From Marinobacterium arenosum (GTDB taxonomy: Bacteria; Pseudomonadota; Gammaproteobacteria; Pseudomonadales; Balneatricaceae): a stretch of 64,000 nt of DNA. The DNA is taken from positions 19,242-83,241 of the forward strand of contig NZ_JAILYN010000020.1 in the NCBI RefSeq assembly GCF_019795155.1. Reading direction: 5' to 3'. A program made the translations under genes and the position numbers. Positions 27,357 through 37,476 of the stretch are shown piece after piece (the stretch's first letter is position 1; every line of letters begins with the position of its first letter). The notes under the pieces are model-generated. The model was not told the origin of the DNA, did no database searches, and saw only the letters and a list, made by a program, of their open reading frames with translations.

Positions 27357-27911
27357 ATGCGCCTTATCCTTACCCTGTTACTGCTGCTGGCCACGCCCTG
27401 GAGCCAGGCCGAAACGCCTGAGCCGGACCCGCAACTTCGGGCCGCGTTGAAACACGCCTTCGCCCAGGCCGACAGCTTCGACGACCGCTTTATCGCCGAA
27501 GTCTGGCTGACCGATATGTCCGGCCGGATCGCCGGCTACCTGCCGGACCCGATTGAGCGGATCAAGGTGCTCAAGGCGATCCACGCCGAGGCCAAACGCC
27601 AGCAACTGCCGATCTCGCTGGTGATGGGACTGATCCATACCGAAAGTCTGTTCGACCGCTTCGCGGTATCGCGGGTCGGCGCTCAGGGACTGATGCAGCT
27701 GATGCCGTTCTGGAAGAACGAGATCGGCCGTCCCGACGACAACCTGACCAACATCCATACCAACCTGCGCTACGGCTGCACCATCCTGAAGGTCTACCTC
27801 GACCGCGCCGGCGGCGACCTGACCGAAGCACTGGCACGCTACAACGGCTCCTACGGCAAGGTCTGGTACCCGGAAAAGGTCTACCGCAACCAGCAACGCT
27901 ACCGCGACTGA
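27357..27911 (+). CDS. lytic transglycosylase (SLT domain)
   Basis: This 184-residue secreted protein has a signal peptide of about 18 residues (LILTLLLLLATPWSQA) and an SLT/GEWL lysozyme-like domain from about 75 on. HTESLFDRFAVSRVGAQGLMQLMPF carries the catalytic Glu (ES motif) and the GLMQLMP signature, and ALARYNGSYGKVWYPEKVY is the C-terminal motif. It cleaves peptidoglycan glycan strands to anhydromuropeptides. It is small and single-domain. It is divergent from the pseudouridine synthase gene. Confidence 0.9.
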   Translation: MRLILTLLLLLATPWSQAETPEPDPQLRAALKHAFAQADSFDDRFIAEVWLTDMSGRIAGYLPDPIERIKVLKAIHAEAKRQQLPISLVMGLIHTESLFDRFAVSRVGAQGLMQLMPFWKNEIGRPDDNLTNIHTNLRYGCTILKVYLDRAGGDLTEALARYNGSYGKVWYPEKVYRNQQRYRD

Positions 27912-28010
27912 TTTGTTTTTTCACATTCGCCCAGCTGCGACCCTGCACGCCAAGCACAACCTGCAGGGCGTTATCCGGGACGCCAACACTAAGTAAAACG
28001 TGTAAGAACG

Positions 28011-28030
28011 GCTTCAGTCGCGACCCTCGA
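28011..28030 (+). repeat. short REP-like element
   Basis: CGGCTTCAGTCGCGACCCT resembles GGCTTCAGCCGCGACCTT at 34425. A nearby TGTAGGGTTGGCTCCGGCC (about 28068) looks related. These are probably members of a dispersed extragenic palindrome family in this genome. Confidence 0.45.
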
Positions 28031-28187
28031 CGGTTCTTTTAAAGACCGTGGCCTGCTACAGAGCAGACCTGTAGGGTTGGCTCCGGCCGGGTAGGTTTTG
28101 CCGACCAGGAGCCCGCAGGGCTGCCAATCGATGATCATTGCCCTCAGCCTCAACCACGCTCCGGCAAGCCATCGATACCGTACAGGA

Positions 28188-28811
28188 TCAATTCTCCTCC
28201 TGCGCCAACAGCGTCTCGATCGCCGCCAGCATCGTTTCCGGCTGCCGGTAATCCACCCGGATCGGCACCGCCCGCTGGCCAACCACCAGCACCAGCGACG
28301 GAAATCCCTGTACCTCCAAACGGTCGGCCAGCGCCATCTGCCGCTCCAACTCATCCTGGGTCGCCGGATCGTTCAGATCGGCCCGAAACCGCTCGACATC
28401 CAATGCCAGTTCTTCGGCCAACTGGCACAGCGTCTCCGGCTCCGACGGATTCAGCGCCCGCGTATAGTAAGCCCGCTGGATCGCCCCGGTCATCGCCTCG
28501 CCCTGCTGCTGGTGCTGCGCCGCGATCACCGCCCGACAGGCCTTCCAGGTATCGCGCCTCGGCTGGCACTGACGCCAGAAATCGAAATTAAACTCGGTAC
28601 CGAGCATCTGCTCGATCCGCCGCCAGGTCTGCTGCAGGTACTGCTGCATCTCCACCGGCATCGGCGCATCGCTGTCCGGCGCCAGGCCGCCCAACAGCGG
28701 CACCACCTCGACCTGCGCCGGCAACCGCTCACGCAGCTCTTCCCAGCCCGGCTTGAACCCCCAGCACCAACTGCACATCGGATCATGCACGTAATACAAC
28801 CTGGCCGACAT
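28188..28811 (-). CDS. DsbA-family (FrnE-like) thioredoxin-fold protein
   Basis: This 207-residue thioredoxin-fold protein has a CxxC site in DPMCSWCWGFKP (about 12-23) and a helical insertion typical of the FrnE/DsbA-like oxidoreductases. There is no signal peptide, so it is probably cytoplasmic. The cis-Pro loop is in VQGFPSLVLVVG (about 167-178). It could be a thiol oxidoreductase or glutathione-linked isomerase. The ATG at 28811 (MSARLYYVHD) is chosen over one five codons earlier because GGGAG is better spaced. It has no operon partner. Confidence 0.87.
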   Translation of the reverse strand: MSARLYYVHDPMCSWCWGFKPGWEELRERLPAQVEVVPLLGGLAPDSDAPMPVEMQQYLQQTWRRIEQMLGTEFNFDFWRQCQPRRDTWKACRAVIAAQHQQQGEAMTGAIQRAYYTRALNPSEPETLCQLAEELALDVERFRADLNDPATQDELERQMALADRLEVQGFPSLVLVVGQRAVPIRVDYRQPETMLAAIETLLAQEEN

Positions 28812-29037
28812 CACATCTACTCCCATCCACGACTACCAAGTGCATATGCGACCCGATTATTGAGTGGAAGTTCAGCCGCTAACCACTATAAACCGACAGG
28901 ACTAAATCAAGGGAAGGAGGGGGGCATCGAGCAAGGGAAGGCAGCCGATCAGCAACCACAGCAGATAAAAAAGCCGCCGATCTAAGCCCAATTAGCAGTT
29001 ATGAAACGAGGGATGGAAAGAAACCCTGCGGAAATAG

Positions 29038-29313
29038 TTAACGGACTTCGAAGCCATCTACCTCTTCCATCTGATCGACCAGTTCAGACTGCACCTCGGC
29101 CACGGTCGCCAGCGGCGGCCCCTGGTTCAGCCAGGCTTCCACCTGGCGCACGCCGCGCTCGTCGCCCTGCAGCAGGGCTTCGACGCGGCCGTCGGGTAGG
29201 TTGCGGACCCAACCGGTCAAGCCGTGCTGTTCGGCCTGTTCCTTGGTCGACTGGCGGAACCAGACGCCCTGCACCCGGCCGGTGATAAACGCGTGTATGC
29301 AGATCTGTGCCAT
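29038..29313 (-). CDS. acyP: acylphosphatase
   Basis: This 91-residue protein covers the whole acylphosphatase fold. The motif GRVQGVWFRQSTKEQAEQHG contains the phosphate-binding loop with its catalytic Arg, and LTGWVRNLPDGRVEALLQGD supplies the catalytic Asn. It hydrolyses carboxyl-phosphate bonds such as acetyl phosphate or carbamoyl phosphate. GAGGAG lies 7 bases ahead of the ATG. It is separated by 16 bases from the yihY-like gene, so the two probably share a transcript. Confidence 0.95.
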   Translation of the reverse strand: MAQICIHAFITGRVQGVWFRQSTKEQAEQHGLTGWVRNLPDGRVEALLQGDERGVRQVEAWLNQGPPLATVAEVQSELVDQMEEVDGFEVR

Positions 29314-29329
29314 CGGTCTCTCCTCGGAA

Positions 29330-30592
29330 TCAGTTACCTTTTTGCTGAGTAACGACCTGCTCGTCGGCCGGCGCGTTGTCTGCCTCAGAAAATAACTGCT
29401 GCAGCGAAATATTCAACTGCGCCTTTCGGCTATGCTCGACGGCATTCAGCCGCTGGTTGAGCTGCCGCTGCCAGCCGCCCAAGGCGGCCACGTCGTCACC
29501 CGGCGGCAGCGGCCAGGGCAGCAGCTCGCACAGCTCGGCCACCGACAGCGTATCCAGGTCGCGGCACAGCAGGTACTCGCCCTGCTCGCTGCGGCGGATC
29601 AACGAGGCACCCAGCAGCAGCTGCTGGTAGCTGTCCCAGCGCGACTGATCCAGCCCGGCCACCTGGCGCAGCAGTGTCCGGTCCGACAGGGTCTCGCCCC
29701 GCTGCTGGCCGCACCAGAGCCGGTACAGCACCGCCATCAGGGTATGCAGATGGTCGACCTTGCGGCCCCGCTCGCTGCGGCGGTAGACGCTCAGCGCACG
29801 GGTCAGTTCGGCGCCGAGCAGGATCAGCGTCCAGGTGATAAAGATCCAGGCCAGGAACAGCGGTACCGCGGCAAAGGCGCCGTAGATCAGTTCATAGGAG
29901 GGGAACTGGGTGACGAACAGCGCAAAGCCGCGCTTGGCGGTCTCGAACAGCAGGGCCACCACCACCCCGCCGATCAGCGCATGCTTCAGCGGCACCCGGC
30001 AGTTCGGTACTGCCGCATAGAGCAGCGTAAAGGCCGCCGCCGACAGCAGCATCGGCAGCAACGACAGCAACCGCGCCCGGCCGACCAGGTCGGTGGCGGT
30101 GCTGATCACCGATATGGAGGCGATGTAGGAGGTCAGCAGCAGGCCGACGCCGATCAGGATCGGCCCGAGGCTGAGGATCGCCCAGTAGATCAGGAAGCTA
30201 GACAGCCCCTTGCGCGCCTCGCTGACCCGCCAGATCCGGTTAAAGGCCGACTCGATATTGCGCATCATCATGATCGCGGTGACCAGCAGAAAGGCGACCC
30301 CCACCCCGGTCAGCTTGCGCGCCTGGCTGGCGAAATCACGCATGTATTCCTGTACCACCGCGCCGGTGGCCGGTACGAAGTTGTCGAAGATCCAGCCCTG
30401 CAGCTGCTCACCAACCCCCTGGAAGCTGGGTACCGCCGCCAGCATCGCGTAGCTGACGGTCATCAGCGGCACCACCGCGAACAGGGTGGTATAGGTCAGC
30501 GCCGAGGCGTTCAAAATCCCCTGGTTGGCGATAAACTGGCGAAACAGGTAACCGACGAAGCGGACCGGGTGACTCTGGAGTACATCTCGCAT
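29330..30592 (-). CDS. YihY/BrkB-family inner membrane protein
   Basis: This 420-residue protein has six predicted membrane helices in the first 280 residues (ASALTYTTLFAVVPLMTVSYA is the typical YihY opening) and a cytoplasmic C-terminal region with a winged-helix-like segment. The family was once called ribonuclease BN in error. Its members are inner membrane proteins of unclear function. The ATG at 30592 has AAGGA 7 bases upstream, while the frame stays open to 30658. The final 40 residues, after the helices, are variable and acidic. Confidence 0.9.
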   Translation of the reverse strand: MRDVLQSHPVRFVGYLFRQFIANQGILNASALTYTTLFAVVPLMTVSYAMLAAVPSFQGVGEQLQGWIFDNFVPATGAVVQEYMRDFASQARKLTGVGVAFLLVTAIMMMRNIESAFNRIWRVSEARKGLSSFLIYWAILSLGPILIGVGLLLTSYIASISVISTATDLVGRARLLSLLPMLLSAAAFTLLYAAVPNCRVPLKHALIGGVVVALLFETAKRGFALFVTQFPSYELIYGAFAAVPLFLAWIFITWTLILLGAELTRALSVYRRSERGRKVDHLHTLMAVLYRLWCGQQRGETLSDRTLLRQVAGLDQSRWDSYQQLLLGASLIRRSEQGEYLLCRDLDTLSVAELCELLPWPLPPGDDVAALGGWQRQLNQRLNAVEHSRKAQLNISLQQLFSEADNAPADEQVVTQQKGN

Positions 30593-30630
30593 GGCAGATC
30601 CTTCTTTACTAACCACCGCACTAACCACCA

Positions 30631-30660
30631 CCTTGCCGGCCTTTGTGGCGACCGGCAAGG
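30631..30660. other. hairpin in the leader of the yihY-like gene
   Basis: CCTTGCCGG (30631-30639) and CCGGCAAGG (30652-30660) are perfect inverted repeats 39-68 bases before the yihY-like start. No U-run is present. It may be a leader structure or the operator of a divergent promoter shared with arsC. Confidence 0.4.
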
Positions 30661-30791
30661 CGTATACAATAGCCGCACATCTCAGAATTTAGAATCGATG
30701 AGCGCCGGCGCTTCTCTGCAGCTTAGCCGATGCGGTGCGCAACATCCGCGCCCGGCCGTACAACCCAACAACCGATCGACAGGACCACGTC

Positions 30792-31142
30792 ATGAGCCAA
30801 GTCACCATCTACCATAACCCGCGCTGCTCCAAATCCCGCCAGACCCTGCAGCTGCTGGAAGAGCGCGGCATCGAGCCGGCCATCGTCAAGTACCTGGAGA
30901 CCCCGCCGAGCGCCGACGAGCTGAAACAGGTGCTGGCGATGCTGGGCATCAACGCCCGTGATCTGCTGCGCACCAAGGAAGAGGAGTACCAGCAGGCCGG
31001 CCTGGACGACCAGAGCCTGAGCGAAGACCAGGTGATCGCCAAGATGGTCGAATTCCCGCGCCTGATCGAGCGGCCGATCGTGATCAACGGCGACCAGGCC
31101 CGCATCGGCCGTCCGCCGGAGTCGGTGCTGGAGATCCTCTGA
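30792..31142 (+). CDS. arsC: ArsC-family arsenate reductase (glutaredoxin-dependent type)
   Basis: This 116-residue ArsC/Spx-fold protein opens MSQVTIYHNPRCSKSRQTL, placing the catalytic Cys after NPR as in ArsC. The downstream FPRLIERPIVINGDQARIGRPPE is the family signature with the arsenate-binding Arg. It converts arsenate to arsenite using glutathione and glutaredoxin, although many single-copy relatives (YfgD-like) have unclear roles. No arsenite exporter or ArsR lies here, so it is likely the YfgD-type housekeeping copy. First gene of a run with wrbA, a DUF2069 gene and the sufSE fusion. Confidence 0.88.
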   Translation: MSQVTIYHNPRCSKSRQTLQLLEERGIEPAIVKYLETPPSADELKQVLAMLGINARDLLRTKEEEYQQAGLDDQSLSEDQVIAKMVEFPRLIERPIVINGDQARIGRPPESVLEIL

Positions 31143-31169
31143 GACCGTTACTCCCTAGACTTGTTGTAA

Positions 31170-32162
<993 letters not shown>

Positions 32163-32170
<8 letters not shown>

Positions 32171-33836
32171 CCTGCGCAAGCTTCGCGCCGAGTTCCCGCT
32201 GCTCAATCGGCGGGTCAACGGCCAGCGGCTGATCTATCTGGACAACGCCGCCACCGCCCAGAAACCCCGGGAGGTGATCGAGGCGGTCAACCGTTTCTAC
32301 CGCCAACACAACGCCAACGTCCACCGCGCCTCGCACGCCCTGAGCAGCGAGGCAACGGCGCTGTTCGAGCAGGCCCGCGACAGCGTGGCACGCTTTCTGA
32401 ACGCGCCGGACAGCCGCGAGATCGTCTGGACCCGCGGCACCACCGAGGCGATCAACCTGGTTGCCCAGAGCTATGGCCGCAGCCGGTTGCAGCCGGGTGA
32501 CGAGATCCTGCTGACCGAGCTGGAACACCACGCCAACATCGTGCCCTGGCAACTGCTGGCCGAGCAGACCGGTGCCACCATCCGGGTGGTGCCGATCCGC
32601 GACAACGGCGAGCTGGACCTGGCACGGTTCCGGGCATTGCTGAACGAGCGTACCCGCATCCTGGCGGTCGGCCACGCCTCCAACGCTCTGGGGACAATCA
32701 ACCCGGTAGCCGAGATGATCCGCGCCGCCAAGTCGGTCGGCGCGGTCACCCTGGTGGACGGCGCCCAGAGTGCGGCCCACCTGCCGATCGACGTGCAGGC
32801 GCTGGGTTGCGATTTCTTCGCCTTCTCCGGCCACAAGGCGTTCGGCCCGACCGGCATCGGCGCGCTCTGGGGCCGGCTGGAGCTGCTCGAGCAGATGCCC
32901 CCCTGGCAGGGCGGCGGCGAGATGATCGAGCGGGTCAGCTTCAGCGGCACAAGTTACAACCGGGTGCCGTTCCGGTTCGAAGCCGGTACGCCCAATATTG
33001 CCGGCGCCATCGGCCTGGCCGCGGCGCTGGATTACCTGAGCGCGCAGGACCGCCCCGCCCTGCTGGCGCACGAACAGCAACTGCTGCAACGCTGTCTTGA
33101 ACAGTGCAGCCAGATCAACGGCTTCCGGCCGATCGGCCAGCCCGCCGAGCGGGTCAGCCTGCTGTCGTTCCAGCTCGACGGCCTGCACCAGCAGGATGTC
33201 GGCCTGCTGCTCGACCAGCAGGGGATCGCCATCCGCACCGGCCACCACTGCGCGATGCCGCTAATGGAGCGGCTCGGCCTGCCCGGCACCCTGCGCGCCT
33301 CGTTCGCGTTCTACAACAGCCAGGAGGAGGTCGACCGCTTCGCCGAAGCGTTGCAGCAGATCGTCGACAGCCAGCACGAGACCGTCGCCGTCTGCCCGGC
33401 CGACCCGTTTACCGAGATGCCCTACGGCCATCAGGTAGACGCCGAGCAACTGCGCCAGCAGCTGCTGGCCAAACGCGACTGGAACAGCCGCTACCGTGAG
33501 ATCATGCTGCTCGGCCGCGACCTGCCGGCACTGCCGGACCACCTGAAGAGCGACGATCACCGGCTGCACGGCTGCGAAAGCCAGGCCTGGCTGGTCAGCC
33601 GGGTCAATGACGCCGGCCGGCTGGAGTTCCTGGCCGACTCCGACGCGCGCATCATCCGCGGGCTGATCGCCATCGTATTGGCGGCACTGAACAACCGCAG
33701 CGCCGAGCAGGTGCTGGCGTTCGATATCGACCGGTATTTCGCCGAGCTGGACCTGCTGCGCCACCTCAGCCCGTCGCGCGGCAACGGCCTGCGCGCACTG
33801 GTCGAGCAGATCCACCGGTTCGCCCGCCAACAGTGA
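32163..33836 (+). CDS. cysteine desulfurase fused to its SufE/CsdE sulfur acceptor
   Basis: This 557-residue protein joins two enzymes usually made separately. Residues 1 to about 405 are a SufS/CsdA-type PLP desulfurase: FSGHKAFGPTG holds the PLP Lys, TEAINLVAQS and HHANIVPW are the cofactor motifs, and RTGHHCAMPLM holds the persulfide-forming Cys. Residues about 415-557 are SufE/CsdE, with DHRLHGCESQAWL carrying the acceptor Cys. The fusion would channel sulfur from cysteine for Fe-S cluster or other sulfur delivery. No suf scaffold genes are adjacent. The frame is continuous across the junction. It overlaps the DUF2069 gene by 8 bases. Confidence 0.92.
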
Positions 33837-33888
33837 TTCTTTACCAATTCATTTTCCGACCAACTTATTTGAAAAACGACGGATTACC

Positions 33889-34359
33889 ATGAGCAACTTT
33901 ACCGACGTCTCCTTCCTGAATACCGTGTTCGGCAACCAGAAAGGAGATCCGAGCCAGCCGGACTGGCAGAAAGCCGCCAAGCAGCTGCAGCTGATCCAGG
34001 AAGAGATGGCCGAGCTGGTCGAGGGGATCGACACCCACAACCTGGCCGAAGTGCGCGACGCCATCGCCGACGTGCTGGTCACCACCTACGGCATGGCGCA
34101 TATCCTCGGCATCGACGCCGACCGCGACATGGCGGCGGTGCAGCAGAGCAACCTGTCCAAATTGTGCAAGACCGAGCAGGAGATCGAAGACACCCTGGCG
34201 TTCTACCGCCAGGAGAAGGGGCTGGAGGTTTACGCCGGCGGCGAACTGCCGGAAGCCTACGTCAAGTCCGCCAAGGACCAGGAAGGCAAGGACGGCAAGT
34301 TCTACCCGGCCCACAAGTTCCTGAAGAACATCAACTGGCACGAGCCGGTGCTGGATTGA
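33889..34359 (+). CDS. MazG-like/PRA-PH-fold nucleotide pyrophosphohydrolase
   Basis: This 156-residue protein has the all-alpha NTP-PPase fold. IQEEMAELVEGID (about 36-48) and EVRDAIADVLVTTYGMA (about 54-70) supply the paired EExxE and ExxD metal-binding motifs of MazG and phosphoribosyl-ATP pyrophosphohydrolase relatives. The C-terminal third is charged and ends with an FYPAHKFLKNINWHEP segment seen in phage-like members. It probably hydrolyses non-canonical or excess nucleoside triphosphates to monophosphates. It lies 52 bases after the sufS-sufE gene with no strong ribosome site. Confidence 0.8.
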   Translation: MSNFTDVSFLNTVFGNQKGDPSQPDWQKAAKQLQLIQEEMAELVEGIDTHNLAEVRDAIADVLVTTYGMAHILGIDADRDMAAVQQSNLSKLCKTEQEIEDTLAFYRQEKGLEVYAGGELPEAYVKSAKDQEGKDGKFYPAHKFLKNINWHEPVLD

Positions 34360-34759
34360 TTGTTTTCGATTCTCAAGCCCTTTTGTCTCGAAGGGCTTGA
34401 GAAGGCGCCGTTATAGGAGGGGCTTCAGCCGCGACCTTGCACGGCGCTCAGATGACTCCCCCGTTGCCCGCGATACCCAAGCGGGTTGCGGTCCACAGAA
34501 CTCGGTAGCAGCGGGCTTGGCATGCCCATTGGGTACTGACCGCGACGGGGTTGGCCTGGTCCGATGGGTGTCGCCCTCGGAGCGGGCTGCTACGCCCCTG
34601 GTCCCTCCGCCGCAAGACCCCGCACCTCATTTGCCGACAAAACCTTATTTGAATACCCCCACCCAAAGCGCAACAATATGGAATAAATGCAATAACCTGT
34701 TGCGATTTTCTGAATAATTCGGATGATAGTCAGCTTCCCCGTCACCTGCGGAGTCCTGT
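34360..34759. other. intergenic region with hairpin and REP-like sequence
   Basis: About 400 bases without a gene. It contains a perfect 12-base inverted repeat (34371-34402), a REP-like GGGCTTCAGCCGCGACC around 34,424-34,440, GC-rich unexplained sequence, and an AT-rich stretch at about 34,645-34,735 that should hold the LysR promoter. Confidence 0.5.
34371..34402. terminator. perfect hairpin after the mazG-like gene
   Basis: TCTCAAGCCCTT (34371-34382) pairs with AAGGGCTTGAGA (34391-34402) around an 8-base loop, 12 bases after the stop codon. No U-run follows on the plus strand, so it is a candidate terminator or 3'-end stabiliser only. Confidence 0.5.
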
Positions 34760-35662
34760 ATGAACCTGAATGACCTGCGCCTGTTCATCCGGGTGGTCGA
34801 AACCAGTAGCTTTACCGCTGCCGCTGACAGCCTCGGCCTGCAAAAATCCACTATCAGCCGTCGTATCGCCCAGCTGGAGGACAGCCTTGGCGTACGCCTG
34901 CTGCAGCGTTCGACCCGCAAACTGCAGCTGACCGACGAGGGGATGGAGCTGTACAACCGTTGCCGGCCGCTGATCGACGAACTGGAGCAAACCCAGGAGC
35001 AGGTCGCCGCCACCAATGCCGAACCGCGTGGCCGCTTGAAACTGACCATGCCGCCGGAGCTGGGCGTGTTCATCATGAACGGTGTGGTCGGCAGCTTCCT
35101 GAAGCGCTTCCCGAAGGTGGAGGTCGACGTCGAGCTGAGCACCCGGCTGGTCGACCTGATCGAAGACGGCATCGACCTGGCGATCCGGGTCGGCAAACTG
35201 ACCGATTCCACGCTGGTCGCCCGCAAGCTGGCCGAGCTGGATATGGGCTTGTACGCCTCGCCCGCCTACCTGGCCAGCCACGGCGTGCCTAAGACACCGG
35301 ATGATCTGGCCGAGCACAACTGCATGACCGTGCACCGCACCGCCAACACCTGGCAGTTCGAGACCTGGCGCGACGGTGAGCCGGTGCCGGTACAGGGCCG
35401 GCTGCATGCCAACAGCATCAACTTCCTGCGCGAGATTCTGCTGCAGGATATGGGGATCGCCCGAATGCCGCGCCAGTACTGCGCCGAGATGGTCGAACAG
35501 GGACTGCTGCAGCCGGTGCTGGAGGCTTACCATCTGCCGCCGATCGAGATCCACGCGCTCTATCCGAGTCGACGCCACCTGAACCCGCGCGTCCGGCTGT
35601 TTATCGACCATATGCTGGAATCGCTGGCCGGCCACCCCTGGATCAAGGCCAGCAACCCCTGA
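34760..35662 (+). CDS. LysR-family transcriptional regulator
   Basis: This 300-residue LysR protein of the CrgA/AaeR-like subgroup has an N-terminal HTH in DLRLFIRVVETSSFTAAADSLGLQKSTISRRIAQLE, here quoted in part only (SLGLQKSTISRRIAQ is the recognition region). The effector-binding domain follows, with LTMPPELGVFIM and GIDLAIRVGKL being typical of that subgroup. GGAG precedes the ATG by 7 bases. It stands alone between the mazG-like gene and hisC, so its target is not evident. Confidence 0.9.
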   Translation: MNLNDLRLFIRVVETSSFTAAADSLGLQKSTISRRIAQLEDSLGVRLLQRSTRKLQLTDEGMELYNRCRPLIDELEQTQEQVAATNAEPRGRLKLTMPPELGVFIMNGVVGSFLKRFPKVEVDVELSTRLVDLIEDGIDLAIRVGKLTDSTLVARKLAELDMGLYASPAYLASHGVPKTPDDLAEHNCMTVHRTANTWQFETWRDGEPVPVQGRLHANSINFLREILLQDMGIARMPRQYCAEMVEQGLLQPVLEAYHLPPIEIHALYPSRRHLNPRVRLFIDHMLESLAGHPWIKASNP

Positions 35663-35748
35663 TTTCTTCTCTGCTTCCGGGCGCTCTGCTATGCTGGGCG
35701 CCCCTGTAAACACTGTGACATGACAACCGTCGGAAGGCGCTGACCACC

Positions 35749-36825
35749 ATGAGCAAATACTGGAGCGAAGCCATCAAGGAGCTCACCCCCTACGTACCGG
35801 GTGAACAGCCGAAGGTGGACAACCTCGTCAAGCTGAACACCAACGAGAACCCTTACCCGCCTGCACCCGGCGCGATCAAGGCACTGCGGGAGTTCCCGAT
35901 GGAGCGGCTGCGGCTCTACTCAGACCCGGATTCCAGCGCCCTGAAACAGGCATTGGCCGACTACTACGGCGTCGAGCGCAACCGGGTATTCGTCGGCAAC
36001 GGTTCCGACGAGGTACTGGCGCTGACCTTCATGGCGTTCTTCCGCCAGCCCGAGCCACTGCTGATGCCGGAGACCACCTACAGCTTTTACGACGTCTACT
36101 GCAAGCTGTACGACATCGACTACCAGCTGTTGCCGCTGCGTGACGACTTCAGCATCGACCTGAACGACTACCGGCAGCCGAACGGCGGCATCATCTTCGC
36201 CAACCCGAACGCGCCGACCGGCCGCGCCCTGCCGCTGGCCGAGATCGAAGCCCTGCTGGAGCGCAACCGCGATTCGCTGGTGGTGGTCGACGAAGCCTAT
36301 GTCGATTTCGGCGCCGACAGCGCCATCGAACTGAGCCGCCGTTACGACAACGTGCTGGTGATCCAGACCTTCTCCAAGTCCCGCTCGCTGGCCGGCTTGC
36401 GGGTTGGCTTCGCGATTGGTCATCCGGAACTGATCGACGGCCTGGAACGGGTCAAAAACAGCTTCAACTCCTATCCGCTGGATATGCTGGCGATCGCCGG
36501 CAGCGTGGCGGCGCTGGAGGACGAGGCGTACTTCCAGCAGACCACCCGGGCGATCATCGACACCCGCGAATGGACCGCCAGCCAGCTGGAAAAAATGGGC
36601 TTCAAGGTGGTGCCGTCCAAGACCAACTTCCTGTTCGCCGCGCACCGCTATATCGAGGGCGCCGAACTGATGGGCTACCTGCGCAGCAAGAACGTGCTGG
36701 TGCGCCACTTCAGCAAGCCGGGCATCGACAACCACCTGCGCATCAGCATCGGCACCCCCGAGGAGATGCAGCTGCTGATCGACACCCTCAAGCAGCACCC
36801 GGATATGGTGGTACTGGACGACTGA
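35749..36825 (+). CDS. hisC: histidinol-phosphate aminotransferase
   Basis: This 358-residue fold-type I PLP aminotransferase has the HisC features LNTNENPYPP (about 29-38), FVGNGSDEVLAL (about 82-93), NPNAPTGRALP (about 155-165), VVDEAYVDF (about 182-190) and the PLP-lysine site FSKSRSLAGLRVGF. It transfers an amino group to imidazole-acetol phosphate in histidine biosynthesis. No other his genes are adjacent, so it may be a second, broad-specificity copy. GGAAGG lies ahead of the ATG. Confidence 0.9.
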   Translation: MSKYWSEAIKELTPYVPGEQPKVDNLVKLNTNENPYPPAPGAIKALREFPMERLRLYSDPDSSALKQALADYYGVERNRVFVGNGSDEVLALTFMAFFRQPEPLLMPETTYSFYDVYCKLYDIDYQLLPLRDDFSIDLNDYRQPNGGIIFANPNAPTGRALPLAEIEALLERNRDSLVVVDEAYVDFGADSAIELSRRYDNVLVIQTFSKSRSLAGLRVGFAIGHPELIDGLERVKNSFNSYPLDMLAIAGSVAALEDEAYFQQTTRAIIDTREWTASQLEKMGFKVVPSKTNFLFAAHRYIEGAELMGYLRSKNVLVRHFSKPGIDNHLRISIGTPEEMQLLIDTLKQHPDMVVLDD

Positions 36826-37102
36826 GCCGGTCGTCCGCTTTTCGGATCCCCCCTCTTGCCGACTAGCGCCGGTGGCGGTAGTCGGCAGTCAATTTAGGCC
36901 GACCTCGGCGAAAACTCGCATCGCAGGTTGACCGACCGATAGCTGAAGGCTCTCTGCTCTCTTTGCGACAGGCGCCATCAACATTGCGCGCTACTTCAGC
37001 GCACCACCGCATCAGCGGCGATCTTGGACACCTCCCCGGCCAGCATCTACCTTGAATGGGACTGACGCCAATCGAACCGCCTAATCGCAAGAGGGCCATC
37101 CG

Positions 37103-37315
37103 ATGACCAAGACGGTAACCGGCACCTATGAGTCCGCCGACCAGATCAAGAATGCCCGGGACGATCTGATCGTCACCGGCATACCGCAAGAGCAAATCTT
37201 CGTCGATGAGGACAACCTGCAGATCAAAGTGATGATCGCCGATGCAACCGAGCCGGAGATCGAAGAGATTCTCAAACGGCACAATGCCAGTTCGACGACG
37301 GTGACGACGCGCTAA
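37103..37315 (+). CDS. small hypothetical acidic protein
   Basis: This 70-residue soluble protein of unknown function begins MTKTVTGTYESADQIKNARDDLI. The alternating strand-helix-strand-helix pattern (TVTGTYE, SADQIKNARDDLI, LQIKVMIAD, EPEIEEILKRH) suggests a small ferredoxin-like alpha/beta fold, like the N-terminal domain of general stress proteins that recognise sequence through a YESADQ start. GAGGG lies 7 bases before the ATG, supporting expression. It is monocistronic with about 280 featureless bases upstream. Confidence 0.65.
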   Translation: MTKTVTGTYESADQIKNARDDLIVTGIPQEQIFVDEDNLQIKVMIADATEPEIEEILKRHNASSTTVTTR

Positions 37316-37476
37316 TAGATCGCTAACTGGCAAGATTCAGGATTGTTCAGCTCCGTCGGAATCTTCACCATCGCGGTTCGCTTTGTGCGTCCTTTGGCTG
37401 GTTCGAGCGATAGCAGCCGCCCGCCACGGGCCACTTATCTGTTAACTCAAAACTGTTAACTTACAACTCTAGAAAA

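Noticed and set aside
34438..34640. GC-rich sequence between the mazG-like and LysR genes as a gene remnant
   Set aside because: No consistent family motif could be read in any frame. It may be repetitive extragenic sequence.
36826..37102. Possible second gene after hisC
   Set aside because: Only short shadows are open, with no ribosome site and no motif.
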